Source: Flavobacterium solisilvae (GTDB lineage: Bacteria > Bacteroidota > Bacteroidia > Flavobacteriales > Flavobacteriaceae). Taken from it: DNA of 64,000 nt. Location of the stretch: assembly GCF_012911605.1 (NCBI RefSeq), contig NZ_JAAMPT010000209.1, positions 124,001 through 188,000 on the forward strand, written 5' to 3'. The position numbers were made by a program, and so were the translations under genes. Of this stretch, positions 1 to 8,387 are shown in pieces. How positions within the stretch are numbered: position 1 is the stretch's first letter; the number at the start of each line of letters is the position of its first letter. Below the pieces are notes generated by a model that was not told the DNA's origin, did no database searches, and saw only the letters and a list, made by a program, of their open reading frames with translations.

Positions 1-2766
1 TACGTTGGTTGGTCTTGGACACGTTGGAATTGGTGTACAAACGATGTTGGCAGTCCAACCCGAGTTTTGTACTGTAGCATTACTTCTAAATCTGAAAGTT
101 AAACAACCATCAGCACTAGATGATGTATATGGACCAGGAAGTACGGTTCCCCAAAATCCGCCAGCAACTCCGCCAGGAACATTTCCTGGAGGATTTGAGC
201 TTAGTATTTGTGGCGAAGTATTTGAGTTACCGTCAAAAATATACAAAGCATCATTGTTAGTTTCTACATCAAATGAAGTAAAAGTAATAGTTGCTTGTTG
301 CCCAGCTGGTGGACAAACGGTAAAAGTTTCATCGGTATTTGCAAGATAATTTCCTGCTGGTCCGCCAAAATCAACATAGTTTCCACCACATGTAGGCGGA
401 GCAACTAAGGTTGTAAATATCGTTGGGTCAGATGACCATTGACTAACTCCAGAGTCGCAAACGGCTCTTACATATACATTATAACAATAAATTGGATTTA
501 AGTTTTCTAATGTAAACTGATTACTATTTGCAGTAACCCAACCTGTAGAACTTGCCGTTGGAGCTGGAGCATTACAAGGTAAAGCGATTACTTGCCATTG
601 CGTTTCAGCACTACCAACTATCCATTGAAGGTCAACGGTATTATGAGTAACATTACTGAAAGTTATAGCGCTTGGTTCAGGACAAGCTGGAATATCTTCT
701 ATAATTACATTATCGATGAAAACTCGATTTCCACCAGCAACACCTTGGGGTACGTGCCATGCAATATTAACAGTACCAGAATAAGCCGAAAGATTTACAA
801 CTTTTTCAAGATAAGTAACGTTATTATAGGTTGTTGTAGCAACAAGAGTTTCCGTAAAATCGGCTTGAGTAATTCCACCTGTTGACAACATTACTCTAAA
901 ATTAGCAAGTGGTGTTGCTGCTCCAACACGGTATCTGTATTTTAAACGTTGGTTTCCATTTAGAATAATTTGAGGAGAAACTAACCAATCGTTATTAGTT
1001 GTAGCTGATGATGGGTTGATAGATGCTACCTGATTTCCTTCATAAGGAGTTGTGGCAAAATTCATATCCCATAAATTACCATCGTTATTTCCGTTGATAA
1101 CTGTCCAACAAGGTTCGGTTGTAGAAGTAGTGTTAAAGCCTTCTTGAAAATTAGGTGTAAAAGGATCGCATAATGTTCTAAAAGCAACTGGTCCAATCCA
1201 TCCACTAAACGTTCCATTTCCACAATCGGTTCTAACATAAACTTCGTAAGCAGTATTAGAATTTAAAACTGTTGGCGAAGGTGAGTTAGTATTTATCGAT
1301 GTTAATGTTCCTGAAACATTGTTAGGAAAAGGTTGTCCAGCAGTTTGTATCAAAACTTCCCATGAAGATGCTGTTCCTGGTGCCCAAGTGAAATTAGCAG
1401 AAGTTTGAGTAATTCCACTTACGGTTGGTGCTGCTGGCATAGTACAATAAGATTGTTGAATGACCATAGTATAACCAACCGTTTGATTGGCAGAACTTGA
1501 TGAAATTACAATGGTATAGGTGTTTCCAGCAACTACAGCAATGTTTAGGTTTCTAACGTTGGTATTTGCATTTGCAACACCACCAGCACAAGGAATATTC
1601 AATCCAGGGCAAGTATTATTGTAAACAAAAATTCCTGAGCCAGCAGTTGTTGGAGTTAATCGAATGTTGATTGTTCCAGTTTCTGTTGCAGTATAAGAAT
1701 AGAAAACATCGTTTCCAACCATGTAATTTGTTGCTGTTCCACCACAAGCTAACGGTTGTGTAATATCATAGTTATCAGCGTAGTTAGCTGTGTTGTCTGT
1801 TGTAGTATAAGTCAAACTGTTAATAGGAATTGGATCAGCACAACTTAAACCTCTTCGTAAAGTGGTAAAAGTTCCTTCCATCCAAGCACTTGAACTGTTA
1901 GCACAAACTACTCTAATGTAATATTTATATTCTGTCAAAGGTGTTAACGGAACGCCGGCAGGCAATGTTGTCGTGATATTGTAGGGCGAACCACCTGTAT
2001 AAATTTGACCAACACCAGTTGGATTGGCATTGGCAGGAATAACTTCTACTTCCCAAGTTGTTGAACCTAGAGGCGAATTCCAATTTAATTGTGCCGAAGT
2101 CGATGTGATATTGCTTACAGGAAGTAATGTAGGATCAAAACAACGTTCAACAATAGAAACATTATCTATAAACCATCGATCACCATAAGGCGAAGCAATA
2201 GGAGCTTGTTGCATCACAAAAGCAATTCGAACGTTTTGATTTGCATAGTCAGATAAATCGACTGTTTTTTCTTGAAATTGACTAATGGTTGTAACCAAAT
2301 CAGCATCCGTCCATTGTTGTACTAAAGTATAGTAAATTGGATTAGTTGGATCTGGAGCATTTTCTGGAGCAATTTTTATTTGATAAATTGTTCCCTGATT
2401 TCCAGCAAGAAATCCACGTGTCCAAAATTTTAATTGACCATTTTGAGGAATGTTAACTAATGGCGAAGCTAGATAATCTTCAACGGTTTGACCTTCAGGA
2501 AACGATGTTTGGCGATTCATATACGCCGAAGTTGTTCCTTGATAAACTTGAGTTGGTGGCGCTGTTGATGTTGAAAATCCCCAGCGAAGTGCGGTTCCAA
2601 CTCCATTGTCAAAAACCAACCAGTTTCCTGTGTCTAATGTCCAGTTTGTTGATGGCGCAGGATCAGGACCTGGCGGTAACTCAAATCCTTCTACTATAGG
2701 CGTAAACTGTGAATAGCCTATAGTAGAAAAAAACATAGCCAATAAAATAATGGTAATTTTTTTCAT
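1..2766 (-). CDS. Secreted multidomain adhesin-like protein, 3' end beyond window
   Basis: The reading frame opens at the ATG at 2764-2766 and stays open to the left edge, giving 922 residues without a stop. It starts with a signal peptide (MKKITIILLAMFFSTIGYSQ). By eye the order is: a choice-of-anchor J (MAM-like) domain about 24-208; a fibronectin III-like domain to about 305; a jelly-roll-like segment to about 440; a second fibronectin III to 530; a second anchor J domain to 690; a third fibronectin III to 785; and a CUB-like domain about 790-912 with paired cysteines. This architecture is usual for T9SS cargo in Flavobacteriia, so a sorting domain is expected beyond the edge. It is probably a cell-surface or secreted adhesin; the ligand is unknown. 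No plus-strand frame here competes with it. Confidence 0.85.
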   Translation of the reverse strand, partial: MKKITIILLAMFFSTIGYSQFTPIVEGFELPPGPDPAPSTNWTLDTGNWLVFDNGVGTALRWGFSTSTAPPTQVYQGTTSAYMNRQTSFPEGQTVEDYLASPLVNIPQNGQLKFWTRGFLAGNQGTIYQIKIAPENAPDPTNPIYYTLVQQWTDADLVTTISQFQEKTVDLSDYANQNVRIAFVMQQAPIASPYGDRWFIDNVSIVERCFDPTLLPVSNITSTSAQLNWNSPLGSTTWEVEVIPANANPTGVGQIYTGGSPYNITTTLPAGVPLTPLTEYKYYIRVVCANSSSAWMEGTFTTLRRGLSCADPIPINSLTYTTTDNTANYADNYDITQPLACGGTATNYMVGNDVFYSYTATETGTINIRLTPTTAGSGIFVYNNTCPGLNIPCAGGVANANTNVRNLNIAVVAGNTYTIVISSSSANQTVGYTMVIQQSYCTMPAAPTVSGITQTSANFTWAPGTASSWEVLIQTAGQPFPNNVSGTLTSINTNSPSPTVLNSNTAYEVYVRTDCGNGTFSGWIGPVAFRTLCDPFTPNFQEGFNTTSTTEPCWTVINGNNDGNLWDMNFATTPYEGNQVASINPSSATTNNDWLVSPQIILNGNQRLKYRYRVGAATPLANFRVMLSTGGITQADFTETLVATTTYNNVTYLEKVVNLSAYSGTVNIAWHVPQGVAGGNRVFIDNVIIEDIPACPEPSAITFSNVTHNTVDLQWIVGSAETQWQVIALPCNAPAPTASSTGWVTANSNQFTLENLNPIYCYNVYVRAVCDSGVSQWSSDPTIFTTLVAPPTCGGNYVDFGGPAGNYLANTDETFTVCPPAGQQATITFTSFDVETNNDALYIFDGNSNTSPQILSSNPPGNVPGGVAGGFWGTVLPGPYTSSSADGCLTFRFRSNATVQNSGWTANIVCTPIPTCPRPTNV

Positions 2767-2820
2767 AAAAGTTAAATTTAGTTGGTATATAGATGGTTAA
2801 TCGGTTCATTCTTTAATTTG

Positions 2821-3663
2821 TCATATTCTAAATATTCCGCCAAAGGCAATAATTCGTTGTAAAAAATAAAAATGTTGTGAAGCTTTATCAGCTGTATTGT
2901 TAGTTGTTCTAATATTTGGCATATCAATATATCCACCTTTTAATTCGGTTTGAAGAAAGAAATGCTTGAAGAACGTAAAATTCAAACCTACTTTTGCTGA
3001 AACTCCGTAGCCTGAAATATGAAAATCATCATGTCTTTCTTTGCCTAATAATTTGGCATTGGTTTTTGGATATAAAATTCCTGCTCCAATACCTTCGGTA
3101 ATATTAATTTGAAATTTATCAGTATTGGGTAATTTGAACCAATTCGAAATATCATCAACGCGAGAAAACTCAGTATTGATGTAATTTAATCCATCGGTAT
3201 GTTCAAAGGTAAGGAAATCTTCCGTTAAAAGTAACTGGTCGTTAGGTAATATTTCACCATAACTACCTGAATTTGGATAATATCCGCTATAGTCAACGGT
3301 TTGGTTTTGTGCCATGACATATTTCATGTGATCAACACCAATAGAAATATTATAGTGGTCAGTTATAAAATATCCAAATCTTAAATTGGTTTGAGGAATC
3401 GTCATTCTTGCTGGATTTACATAGTCAACATGCCATCCTTTTGGTTTATCGTTGGCGGCAACATTATTCAATGTAAAATCATAATCTTCGCCTTGAAAAT
3501 GAATATCTGATTTTGAGAAACTTTCTCTGTTTCCACCCCAAAAAACATAAAATTTCCCTTTGTTATGAGCAGTGTATTTTTCGGGAGAAGCTGTATCTTG
3601 AGCAAAACTATGTTGATTATAAGAACAGACTAGCGTTATGGCTGATAAAATTATTTTTTTCAA
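2821..3663 (-). CDS. Outer-membrane beta-barrel-like protein of unknown function
   Basis: 280 residues with a signal peptide ending near SFAQ (about residue 21). The rest alternates short amphipathic strands and polar turns. It ends in an aromatic/hydrophobic strand (FGGIFRI), which suits an outer-membrane barrel. Segments such as LRFGYFITDHYNISIGVDHMK look like adjacent barrel strands. No enzyme motif is visible. It lies 57 bases downstream of the large adhesin-like gene's start on the same strand, and it follows kdsA closely (19 bases), so it may be co-transcribed with kdsA. The function is not recognised; family-level assignment as a barrel is inference. Confidence 0.75.
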   Translation of the reverse strand: MKKIILSAITLVCSYNQHSFAQDTASPEKYTAHNKGKFYVFWGGNRESFSKSDIHFQGEDYDFTLNNVAANDKPKGWHVDYVNPARMTIPQTNLRFGYFITDHYNISIGVDHMKYVMAQNQTVDYSGYYPNSGSYGEILPNDQLLLTEDFLTFEHTDGLNYINTEFSRVDDISNWFKLPNTDKFQINITEGIGAGILYPKTNAKLLGKERHDDFHISGYGVSAKVGLNFTFFKHFFLQTELKGGYIDMPNIRTTNNTADKASQHFYFLQRIIAFGGIFRI

Positions 3664-3681
3664 AATTAAAAATCTATAAAA

Positions 3682-4500
3682 TTAAAATGTATTAATTGTT
3701 TTTCTAATGGCTACAAGTCGCGTCATCAGATTTTCGAAATAATCCAAATGCAACATATTTGCACCATCGCTTTTAGCATTAGCTGGATCAAAATGGGTTT
3801 CGATAAAAATACCATCTACGCCAACAGCAATTCCGGCTTTTGCAATGGTTTCGATCATATCTGGTCTTCCGCCTGTAACTCCAGCCGTTTGATTAGGTTG
3901 TTGTAACGAATGGGTAACGTCTAAAACAGTTGTGGCATAATTTTGCATAGTTGGAATTCCTCTAAAATCAACAATCATGTCTTGGTAGCCAAACATTGTT
4001 CCTCTATCGGTAACCATTACGTTTTCGTTTTGGCAATCCAATACTTTTTGAACGGCATGTTTCATGCTTTCTGGACTCATGAATTGTCCTTTTTTAAGAT
4101 TAACCACTTTTCCTGTATTAGCAGCAGCAACAACTAAGTCGGTTTGTCTTACTAAAAAGGCAGGAATTTGAAGAATATCTACATACTGAGCTGCTTTATC
4201 GGCATCTTCATTGGTATGAATATCAGTAACGGTTGGGATATTGAAAGTTTCGGATACTTTTCTAAGAATTTTCAATGCTTTTTCATCTCCAATTCCAGAG
4301 AAACTATCTATTCGTGAACGGTTTGCCTTTTTGAACGAACCTTTAAAGACATAAGGGATTTCTAATTTGTCGGTAATTGTAACTAATTTTTCGGCAATTT
4401 TCAGAGCCATTTCTTCACCTTCTATTGCACATGGACCAGCCAAAACAAAGAAATTTCCGCTTTCGATATTTTTTATCTGCGGAATACTTTTTATATTCAT
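3682..4500 (-). CDS. kdsA: 3-deoxy-8-phosphooctulonate synthase (KDO-8-P synthase)
   Basis: 272 residues, full length for the family. It condenses phosphoenolpyruvate with arabinose 5-phosphate to make KDO 8-phosphate, the first committed step towards the KDO of lipopolysaccharide, in the cytoplasm. The N-terminal GPCAIE motif, the GSFKKANRSR stretch, the conserved central MVTDRGTMFGY region and the VTHSLQQPN segment are characteristic of KdsA. The partner kdsB is in this window at 11121 but not in the same operon. A lipoprotein gene is 54 bases upstream and a barrel-like protein gene 19 bases downstream, all on the same strand. Confidence 0.97.
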   Translation of the reverse strand: MNIKSIPQIKNIESGNFFVLAGPCAIEGEEMALKIAEKLVTITDKLEIPYVFKGSFKKANRSRIDSFSGIGDEKALKILRKVSETFNIPTVTDIHTNEDADKAAQYVDILQIPAFLVRQTDLVVAAANTGKVVNLKKGQFMSPESMKHAVQKVLDCQNENVMVTDRGTMFGYQDMIVDFRGIPTMQNYATTVLDVTHSLQQPNQTAGVTGGRPDMIETIAKAGIAVGVDGIFIETHFDPANAKSDGANMLHLDYFENLMTRLVAIRKTINTF

Positions 4501-4553
4501 TATAATTAGGATTTTTAAAAGCGCTAATTTAAGAATATTTTATCGAAATGAGG

Positions 4554-5012
4554 CTATTTTTTTAAGGATAATCCAACTGGAACAAACAAATATCCTTTTT
4601 CATAAATGTTGATATATAGTTTGATAGGTTTTGATTGTCCTTCCCAAGTAATTTCATACACATCAAGAAAACCTGCGCCCATTTCGGTTCTTTTGCTTGG
4701 AAAGGGACAACAGCTTTCTAGTTTGTTAAAAGTAATTTTTTCGCCTTTTGGACCAGCTAATGCATTTAAAAATCGATGTGCATTAATGTCTTCTCCTTTG
4801 GAGTTTTTGTAGAAAACATTTACTGGATAATCAGCATCATAACCATATTTTGGATCTTGACTGTAATCAGTAATTACAAAGGTATTGCTTTTTGTCAACG
4901 TTAAATTAGGCGCATTATCATCAATGTTTTTGATGGTTGATTTTGTGCTAATACAAGAACTTACGCTTAGTGTTATGCAAAGAATTGAAACGTATTTGAT
5001 GATGTTTTTCAT
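4554..5012 (-). CDS. Lipoprotein of unknown function
   Basis: 152 residues. The N-terminus is a lipoprotein signal with a lipobox ending at Cys20 (SVSSC). The mature part has a cysteine pair (ESCCPF, about residues 100-101) and a DVYEITWEGQ stretch, and looks like a small beta-rich periplasmic protein. It sits directly upstream of kdsA. Similar lipoproteins beside kdsA have sometimes been named after the aldolase activity, but nothing in this sequence supports an enzyme of that kind. I do not recognise the function. Confidence 0.75.
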   Translation of the reverse strand: MKNIIKYVSILCITLSVSSCISTKSTIKNIDDNAPNLTLTKSNTFVITDYSQDPKYGYDADYPVNVFYKNSKGEDINAHRFLNALAGPKGEKITFNKLESCCPFPSKRTEMGAGFLDVYEITWEGQSKPIKLYINIYEKGYLFVPVGLSLKK

Positions 5013-5123
5013 AAATAGAAAATGTTTTGTTTTTGTATCACAATTATCGTGCTAATATAAAATAAGAATGTTTTGAAACTATAAAATTATATAAATATGT
5101 CAACAGAACTTTAAATGAATCTC

Positions 5124-5131
5124 TATTTTTG
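5124..5131 (+). promoter_or_regulatory. Promoter -7 element upstream of the YeeE pair
   Basis: TATTTTTG matches the Bacteroidota -7 consensus TAnnTTTG exactly. It lies inside the longest possible reading frame (ATG at 5115), so translation most likely begins at the ATG at 5148, about 17 bases downstream of the box. No good TTG is seen at the -33 position. Confidence 0.5.
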
Positions 5132-5147
5132 TAGAAAATATGTATTT

Positions 5148-5705
5148 ATGGAAATTTTTACACAAACGTGGCATTGGGCTATTTCGGGTTTTTTGATAGG
5201 TTTTGTAATGTTGTTGCTAACTTATTTTGGAAAAACTTTTGGAATGTCTTCTAATCTTCGTTCGCTTTGTTCAATGACTGGAATAGGGAAGAAGGTTTCT
5301 TTTTTTGATTGGGATTGGAAATCACAGCGATGGAATTTAGTCGTAGTTCTTGGTGCAATGATTGGCGGATATGTTGCCGTTCATTTTTTAAGCGATAGTT
5401 CTAATGTTGCTATTAATCCAGAAACGATTTCACAATTACAAAGTTTAGGTTTTGATGCTCCAAACGGAAAGTTGCTTCCTGATTTTCTTTTTGGTTCCGA
5501 TGCTTTGCAGTCGCCAAAAATGATTGCTATTTTAATAATTGGCGGAATTTTAATTGGTTTTGGTTCGCGTTATGCTGGCGGATGCACATCTGGTCACGCC
5601 ATTTCGGGATTGAGTAATTTTCAATTACCATCGTTAAAAGCCGTTATCGGATTTTTTATTGGCGGATTAATCATGTCACATTTTGTTTTACCCTTACTTT
5701 TTTAA
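5148..5705 (+). CDS. YeeE/YedE family sulfur-compound transporter, first subunit
   Basis: 185 residues from the ATG at 5148 (the in-frame ATG at 5115 is upstream of the -7 box). There are about five hydrophobic membrane segments. The family signature GSRYAGGCTSGHAISG is near residue 145; the Cys of this motif is thought to relay thiosulfate or a related sulfur species through YeeE (TsuA)-type transporters in the inner membrane. It is half the length of the fused forms and is followed after 3 bases by the second half, so the two proteins probably form one transporter. Substrate is inferred from the family only. Confidence 0.88.
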   Translation: MEIFTQTWHWAISGFLIGFVMLLLTYFGKTFGMSSNLRSLCSMTGIGKKVSFFDWDWKSQRWNLVVVLGAMIGGYVAVHFLSDSSNVAINPETISQLQSLGFDAPNGKLLPDFLFGSDALQSPKMIAILIIGGILIGFGSRYAGGCTSGHAISGLSNFQLPSLKAVIGFFIGGLIMSHFVLPLLF

Positions 5706-5708
5706 GCT

Positions 5709-6122
5709 ATGAAATTATTAAAATATTTATTGGTTGGTTTTTTCTTTGGTATTGTTTTAACGAAAGCTGAAGCCGTTTCTTGGTACCGAATTTATGAAAT
5801 GTTTCATTTTCAATCGTTTCACATGTTTGGAATTATTGGAGTTGCTATTTTTACAGGAGTTATTGGTATTCAAATCATTAAAAGAAAAAATCTAAAAGAC
5901 ATCGACGGAAATCCTATTTACATTCAAGACAAAGAAAAAGGAAACGCTCGCTACTGGATTGGCGGAACACTTTTTGGTTTGGGTTGGGCTTTGGTTGGCG
6001 CTTGTCCAGGGCCAATTTTTATACTTCTTGGCGCAGGATTTATGAGTGTTGGATTGATTTTGATAGGAGCAATTTTTGGAACATTTCTTTATGGTGTTTT
6101 CAAAGATAAATTGCCTCATTAA
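5709..6122 (+). CDS. YeeE/YedE (DUF6691-type) transporter, second subunit
   Basis: 137 residues with four hydrophobic segments. The signature GWALVGACPGPIFILLGAG (about residues 95-113) is the second Cys-containing repeat of the YeeE/YedE fold. Only 3 bases separate it from the first subunit, so the pair is co-translated. The DIDGNPIYIQDKEKG loop between helices is typical of the stand-alone second half. Together with the upstream gene it should form one inner-membrane importer for thiosulfate or a related sulfur compound; no sulfur-metabolism gene is adjacent to refine that. Confidence 0.88.
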   Translation: MKLLKYLLVGFFFGIVLTKAEAVSWYRIYEMFHFQSFHMFGIIGVAIFTGVIGIQIIKRKNLKDIDGNPIYIQDKEKGNARYWIGGTLFGLGWALVGACPGPIFILLGAGFMSVGLILIGAIFGTFLYGVFKDKLPH

Positions 6123-6129
6123 TCAATAA

Positions 6130-7677
6130 TTACTCTTTTATAATCTTGATTACATCGGAATTTAATTTGAAAAAATAAGTTCCTTTTGATAATTTGCTAA
6201 TGTCAAATGTGGTTTCATTTGAAGTTATTGCAACTGTTTTCAGTAGTTGTCCCAACGGATTATGCAATGTTGCAACGCCATTTATCCGGTTGGATTGAAC
6301 GATAATCGTTTCTTTTGCTGGATTTGGATAGATAACCAAAGGTTTGATTTCGTTTTCAGGTAAATCTAAAGTGGTTTGATTTAATCGAGCAACAAAAGGA
6401 TAATGATTAGAATTAGTAGGATTATAATTTAAAGGTTCAAAAGTTGTGTTTTCATGAGCAATTCCAGTGATAACAAGGTTTCCGTCAGGCAATAAACTAA
6501 TACTGTGCAATTGATCTTCAGAATTTCCTCCAGCGGTTTTTGCCCAAATAAGATTTCCAGACGTATTGTATTTTAAAACTAAAATATCATTGCTAAATCC
6601 ATTGGCAGTTGTTGAAATCGTTTCATTCCATTGAACAGTATGTCTAGTATTTCCACCAAAAAAAATATTTCCGTCGTTATCAATTTCTAAAGAATTAGTC
6701 ATCCCTGGTGTAACCGAACCCATTCCTGGAACTTCTTTTACCCAAATAAAATTTCCGGTTTGATTTAATTTTGCTAAAAAGAAATCAGAATAACCGCTTG
6801 TTGGACCTTCGGGAATTATAGCATCAAAAGGGAAACTGTCAAAAAGTTCCGAGCTAAAATAAACTTCGTTTGGAGTTCGGGCTTTAACTATTGGACTTGG
6901 ACAGGTAATATCTTCAATGTATTTTGTCCATTGCATTTGTCCAATTGTATTGTATTTTGTGACATAAACATTGTATAAATGTGGCGCAGGCAAAGCAGTT
7001 CCGTTAAAAGTAGCATTTATTTCTGCACATGAACCTGCAGCATAAATATTACCTTCATTATCAATACTAACTGAACTGATAAGTTTAACACCATTTTGTT
7101 CGATAGATTGAAGTGTTTCGCCTGTATTTTTATCAATTTTTTCAATATGGGAATTATTATAATCGTCGTAACCAATGTATAAATTTTGATTAGTATCAAT
7201 AGCCATAGCGGCAAAATGATTAGTAAATTCTCCGGGTAATGTTTTATGCCAAATAAAATCGCCATTAGCATTGAACTTGATTAAAAGTGGGTTTTCTACA
7301 AAAAGTTCACTCTCTAAATTGAAATTCTCAATACTAATATTTGTTAGAAAATTTAAAGCCAAATATACATTTCCAGTAGAATCGGTTATAAGTTTATGAG
7401 CATGTAAATCGCCAGTAAGTGTTTTGGAAAATAACAATGTACCACTTGAGTTGTATTTTGATAAAAGCAAATTGCTTTGAACTCTATTATATAAAAAAGG
7501 CGAGTCTTTATATCCACAAACAAAAGTATTTCCTTGATTGTCTGTCGCCGATGGATAACTAATCATGCTTGGGTTTACAGTCAAATTGATAGCTGGAACT
7601 TGCAACCAAGAAAAATTTTGTGCAAAAAGTATCGTTTGAGTAAATAGAAATACTATAAAAAAGTAGTTTTTTTTCAT
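6130..7677 (-). CDS. Secreted beta-propeller protein with T9SS type A sorting domain
   Basis: 515 residues from the ATG at 7675-7677. An in-frame start at 7707 exists but would put eleven extra residues before a normal signal peptide (MKKNYFFIVFLFTQTILFAQ), so I prefer the shorter form. The middle contains about eight repeats with the pattern D..GN.Y/F....G and KYN..G...W.K, i.e. SBBP/NHL-type propeller blades. The C-terminus carries a T9SS sorting domain: VIYPNPAKE near residue 448, then LHNPLGQ and KGTYFFKL. It should be exported through the outer membrane. The ligand is unknown. Confidence 0.88.
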   Translation of the reverse strand: MKKNYFFIVFLFTQTILFAQNFSWLQVPAINLTVNPSMISYPSATDNQGNTFVCGYKDSPFLYNRVQSNLLLSKYNSSGTLLFSKTLTGDLHAHKLITDSTGNVYLALNFLTNISIENFNLESELFVENPLLIKFNANGDFIWHKTLPGEFTNHFAAMAIDTNQNLYIGYDDYNNSHIEKIDKNTGETLQSIEQNGVKLISSVSIDNEGNIYAAGSCAEINATFNGTALPAPHLYNVYVTKYNTIGQMQWTKYIEDITCPSPIVKARTPNEVYFSSELFDSFPFDAIIPEGPTSGYSDFFLAKLNQTGNFIWVKEVPGMGSVTPGMTNSLEIDNDGNIFFGGNTRHTVQWNETISTTANGFSNDILVLKYNTSGNLIWAKTAGGNSEDQLHSISLLPDGNLVITGIAHENTTFEPLNYNPTNSNHYPFVARLNQTTLDLPENEIKPLVIYPNPAKETIIVQSNRINGVATLHNPLGQLLKTVAITSNETTFDISKLSKGTYFFKLNSDVIKIIKE

Positions 7678-7755
7678 TGCTTTTGAATTACTACAATAAA
7701 GATACAAATTGATTGAACTAGTTGCGTGACAAAGAATTATATTTTTTCAAAAAAA

Positions 7756-7782
7756 AACTCCGAATAAGTGATATTCGGAGTT
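7756..7782 (-). terminator. Intrinsic terminator reading leftward
   Basis: An 11-bp perfect stem (AACTCCGAATA / TATTCGGAGTT) with a 5-base loop is followed, on the minus strand, by a run of T residues. It lies downstream of the small gene at 7894 and before the start of the propeller gene, so it most likely ends transcription of the small gene. Confidence 0.8.
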
Positions 7783-7893
7783 ACCAACCAAAATCCAAAA
7801 ATTATAAACTACTAAATTTACTTTTGGAAAATTGCTTTAAACTATTTGTTCTGTGGTTGTGTTGAAATTTTCAATTGATTAATAACTTTACTC

Positions 7894-8121
7894 TTATTTT
7901 AATATGGATTGAATGAATGTTAAAAACACAGTAGTTGCAACAGGTTGTTCATTTCTTAAAAGACATCTATCAACTGTAGCTGCAATTCTAATTCTAGGGA
8001 TTTCTGGAAATTCATCCGAAATAGTTTCTATAGCTGTTTTTCTACTATTACTGCAAATACCACGCATTAGTTGAATGTCATAATCTTCATTAAATTTTTT
8101 TGAGATATTATTCCATTTCAT
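7894..8121 (-). CDS. Small protein of unknown function with its own promoter and terminator
   Basis: 75 residues, hydrophilic and helical in the first half, with two cysteines (Cys23 and Cys53) and no signal peptide or membrane helix. It is not recognised. Support for a real gene comes from context: a perfect TAnnTTTG box at 8150-8157 about 29 bases before the ATG, and a strong terminator at 7756-7782. It diverges from the signalling locus that starts at 8388, and the shared upstream region holds two dyad operators. It may belong to the regulon of that locus. Coding status is likely rather than certain. Confidence 0.55.
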   Translation of the reverse strand: MKWNNISKKFNEDYDIQLMRGICSNSRKTAIETISDEFPEIPRIRIAATVDRCLLRNEQPVATTVFLTFIQSILK

Positions 8122-8149
8122 AATCTTAAGTTGTTAGTTAACGTTTCTC

Positions 8150-8157
8150 CAAAAATA
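8150..8157 (-). promoter_or_regulatory. Promoter -7 element of the small divergent gene
   Basis: Reading leftward the sequence is TATTTTTG, an exact TAnnTTTG match. The ATG of the 75-residue gene is 29 bases downstream. The first dyad operator (8180-8193) begins 22 bases upstream of the box and would therefore cover the -33 region. Confidence 0.5.
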
Positions 8158-8179
8158 AATACTAGTTTTTAAAATTTGT

Positions 8180-8193
8180 TGTGGGAATCCACA
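8180..8193. promoter_or_regulatory. Operator-like dyad TGTGG-N4-CCACA, copy 1
   Basis: TGTGGGAATCCACA is a perfect 5-bp dyad with a 4-base centre. Its reverse complement recurs exactly at 8285-8298, and the match between the two copies extends to 15 bases. It sits over the -33 region of the leftward promoter. Confidence 0.6.
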
Positions 8194-8284
8194 TGATTTT
8201 TACGCTTTTTTCCACATGGTGTAATATCTTATATTTTAATTTTAATTTATTAAAAATCAATTAATTATAGTTGTTTTTTATCAA

Positions 8285-8298
8285 TGTGGATTCCCACA
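8285..8298. promoter_or_regulatory. Operator-like dyad TGTGG-N4-CCACA, copy 2
   Basis: TGTGGATTCCCACA is the exact inverse of the site at 8180. It ends 22 bases before the TTG of the rightward promoter, an activator-like position. A half site (TTCCACATGG) lies between the two at about 8210, and the sequences following CCACAT after both sites resemble each other (an AT stretch, then AYGCTTTT). Confidence 0.6.
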
Positions 8299-8320
8299 TA
8301 AAAATTATGCTTTTCCTCAA

Positions 8321-8350
8321 TTGTTATATGATTAAATAATCTCATATTTG
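8321..8350 (+). promoter_or_regulatory. Promoter of the lipoprotein/kinase/regulator locus
   Basis: TTG at 8321-8323, a 19-base spacer and CATATTTG at 8343-8350 (one mismatch to TAnnTTTG). It places the transcription start near 8355. The ATG at 8352 would then be at or before the start, so translation is expected from the ATG at 8388. Confidence 0.5.
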
Positions 8351-8387
8351 TATGTCATTCAGAAACAAAACTTTAAAACTATTAATT

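Noticed and set aside
592..885. 97-residue plus-strand frame, with others near 5-349 and 2460-2699
   Set aside because: All lie inside the continuous minus-strand adhesin-like gene.
4554..5012. A second KDO-8-P aldolase
   Set aside because: The protein is a lipoprotein of 152 residues without any motif of that enzyme; only its position beside kdsA suggests the name.
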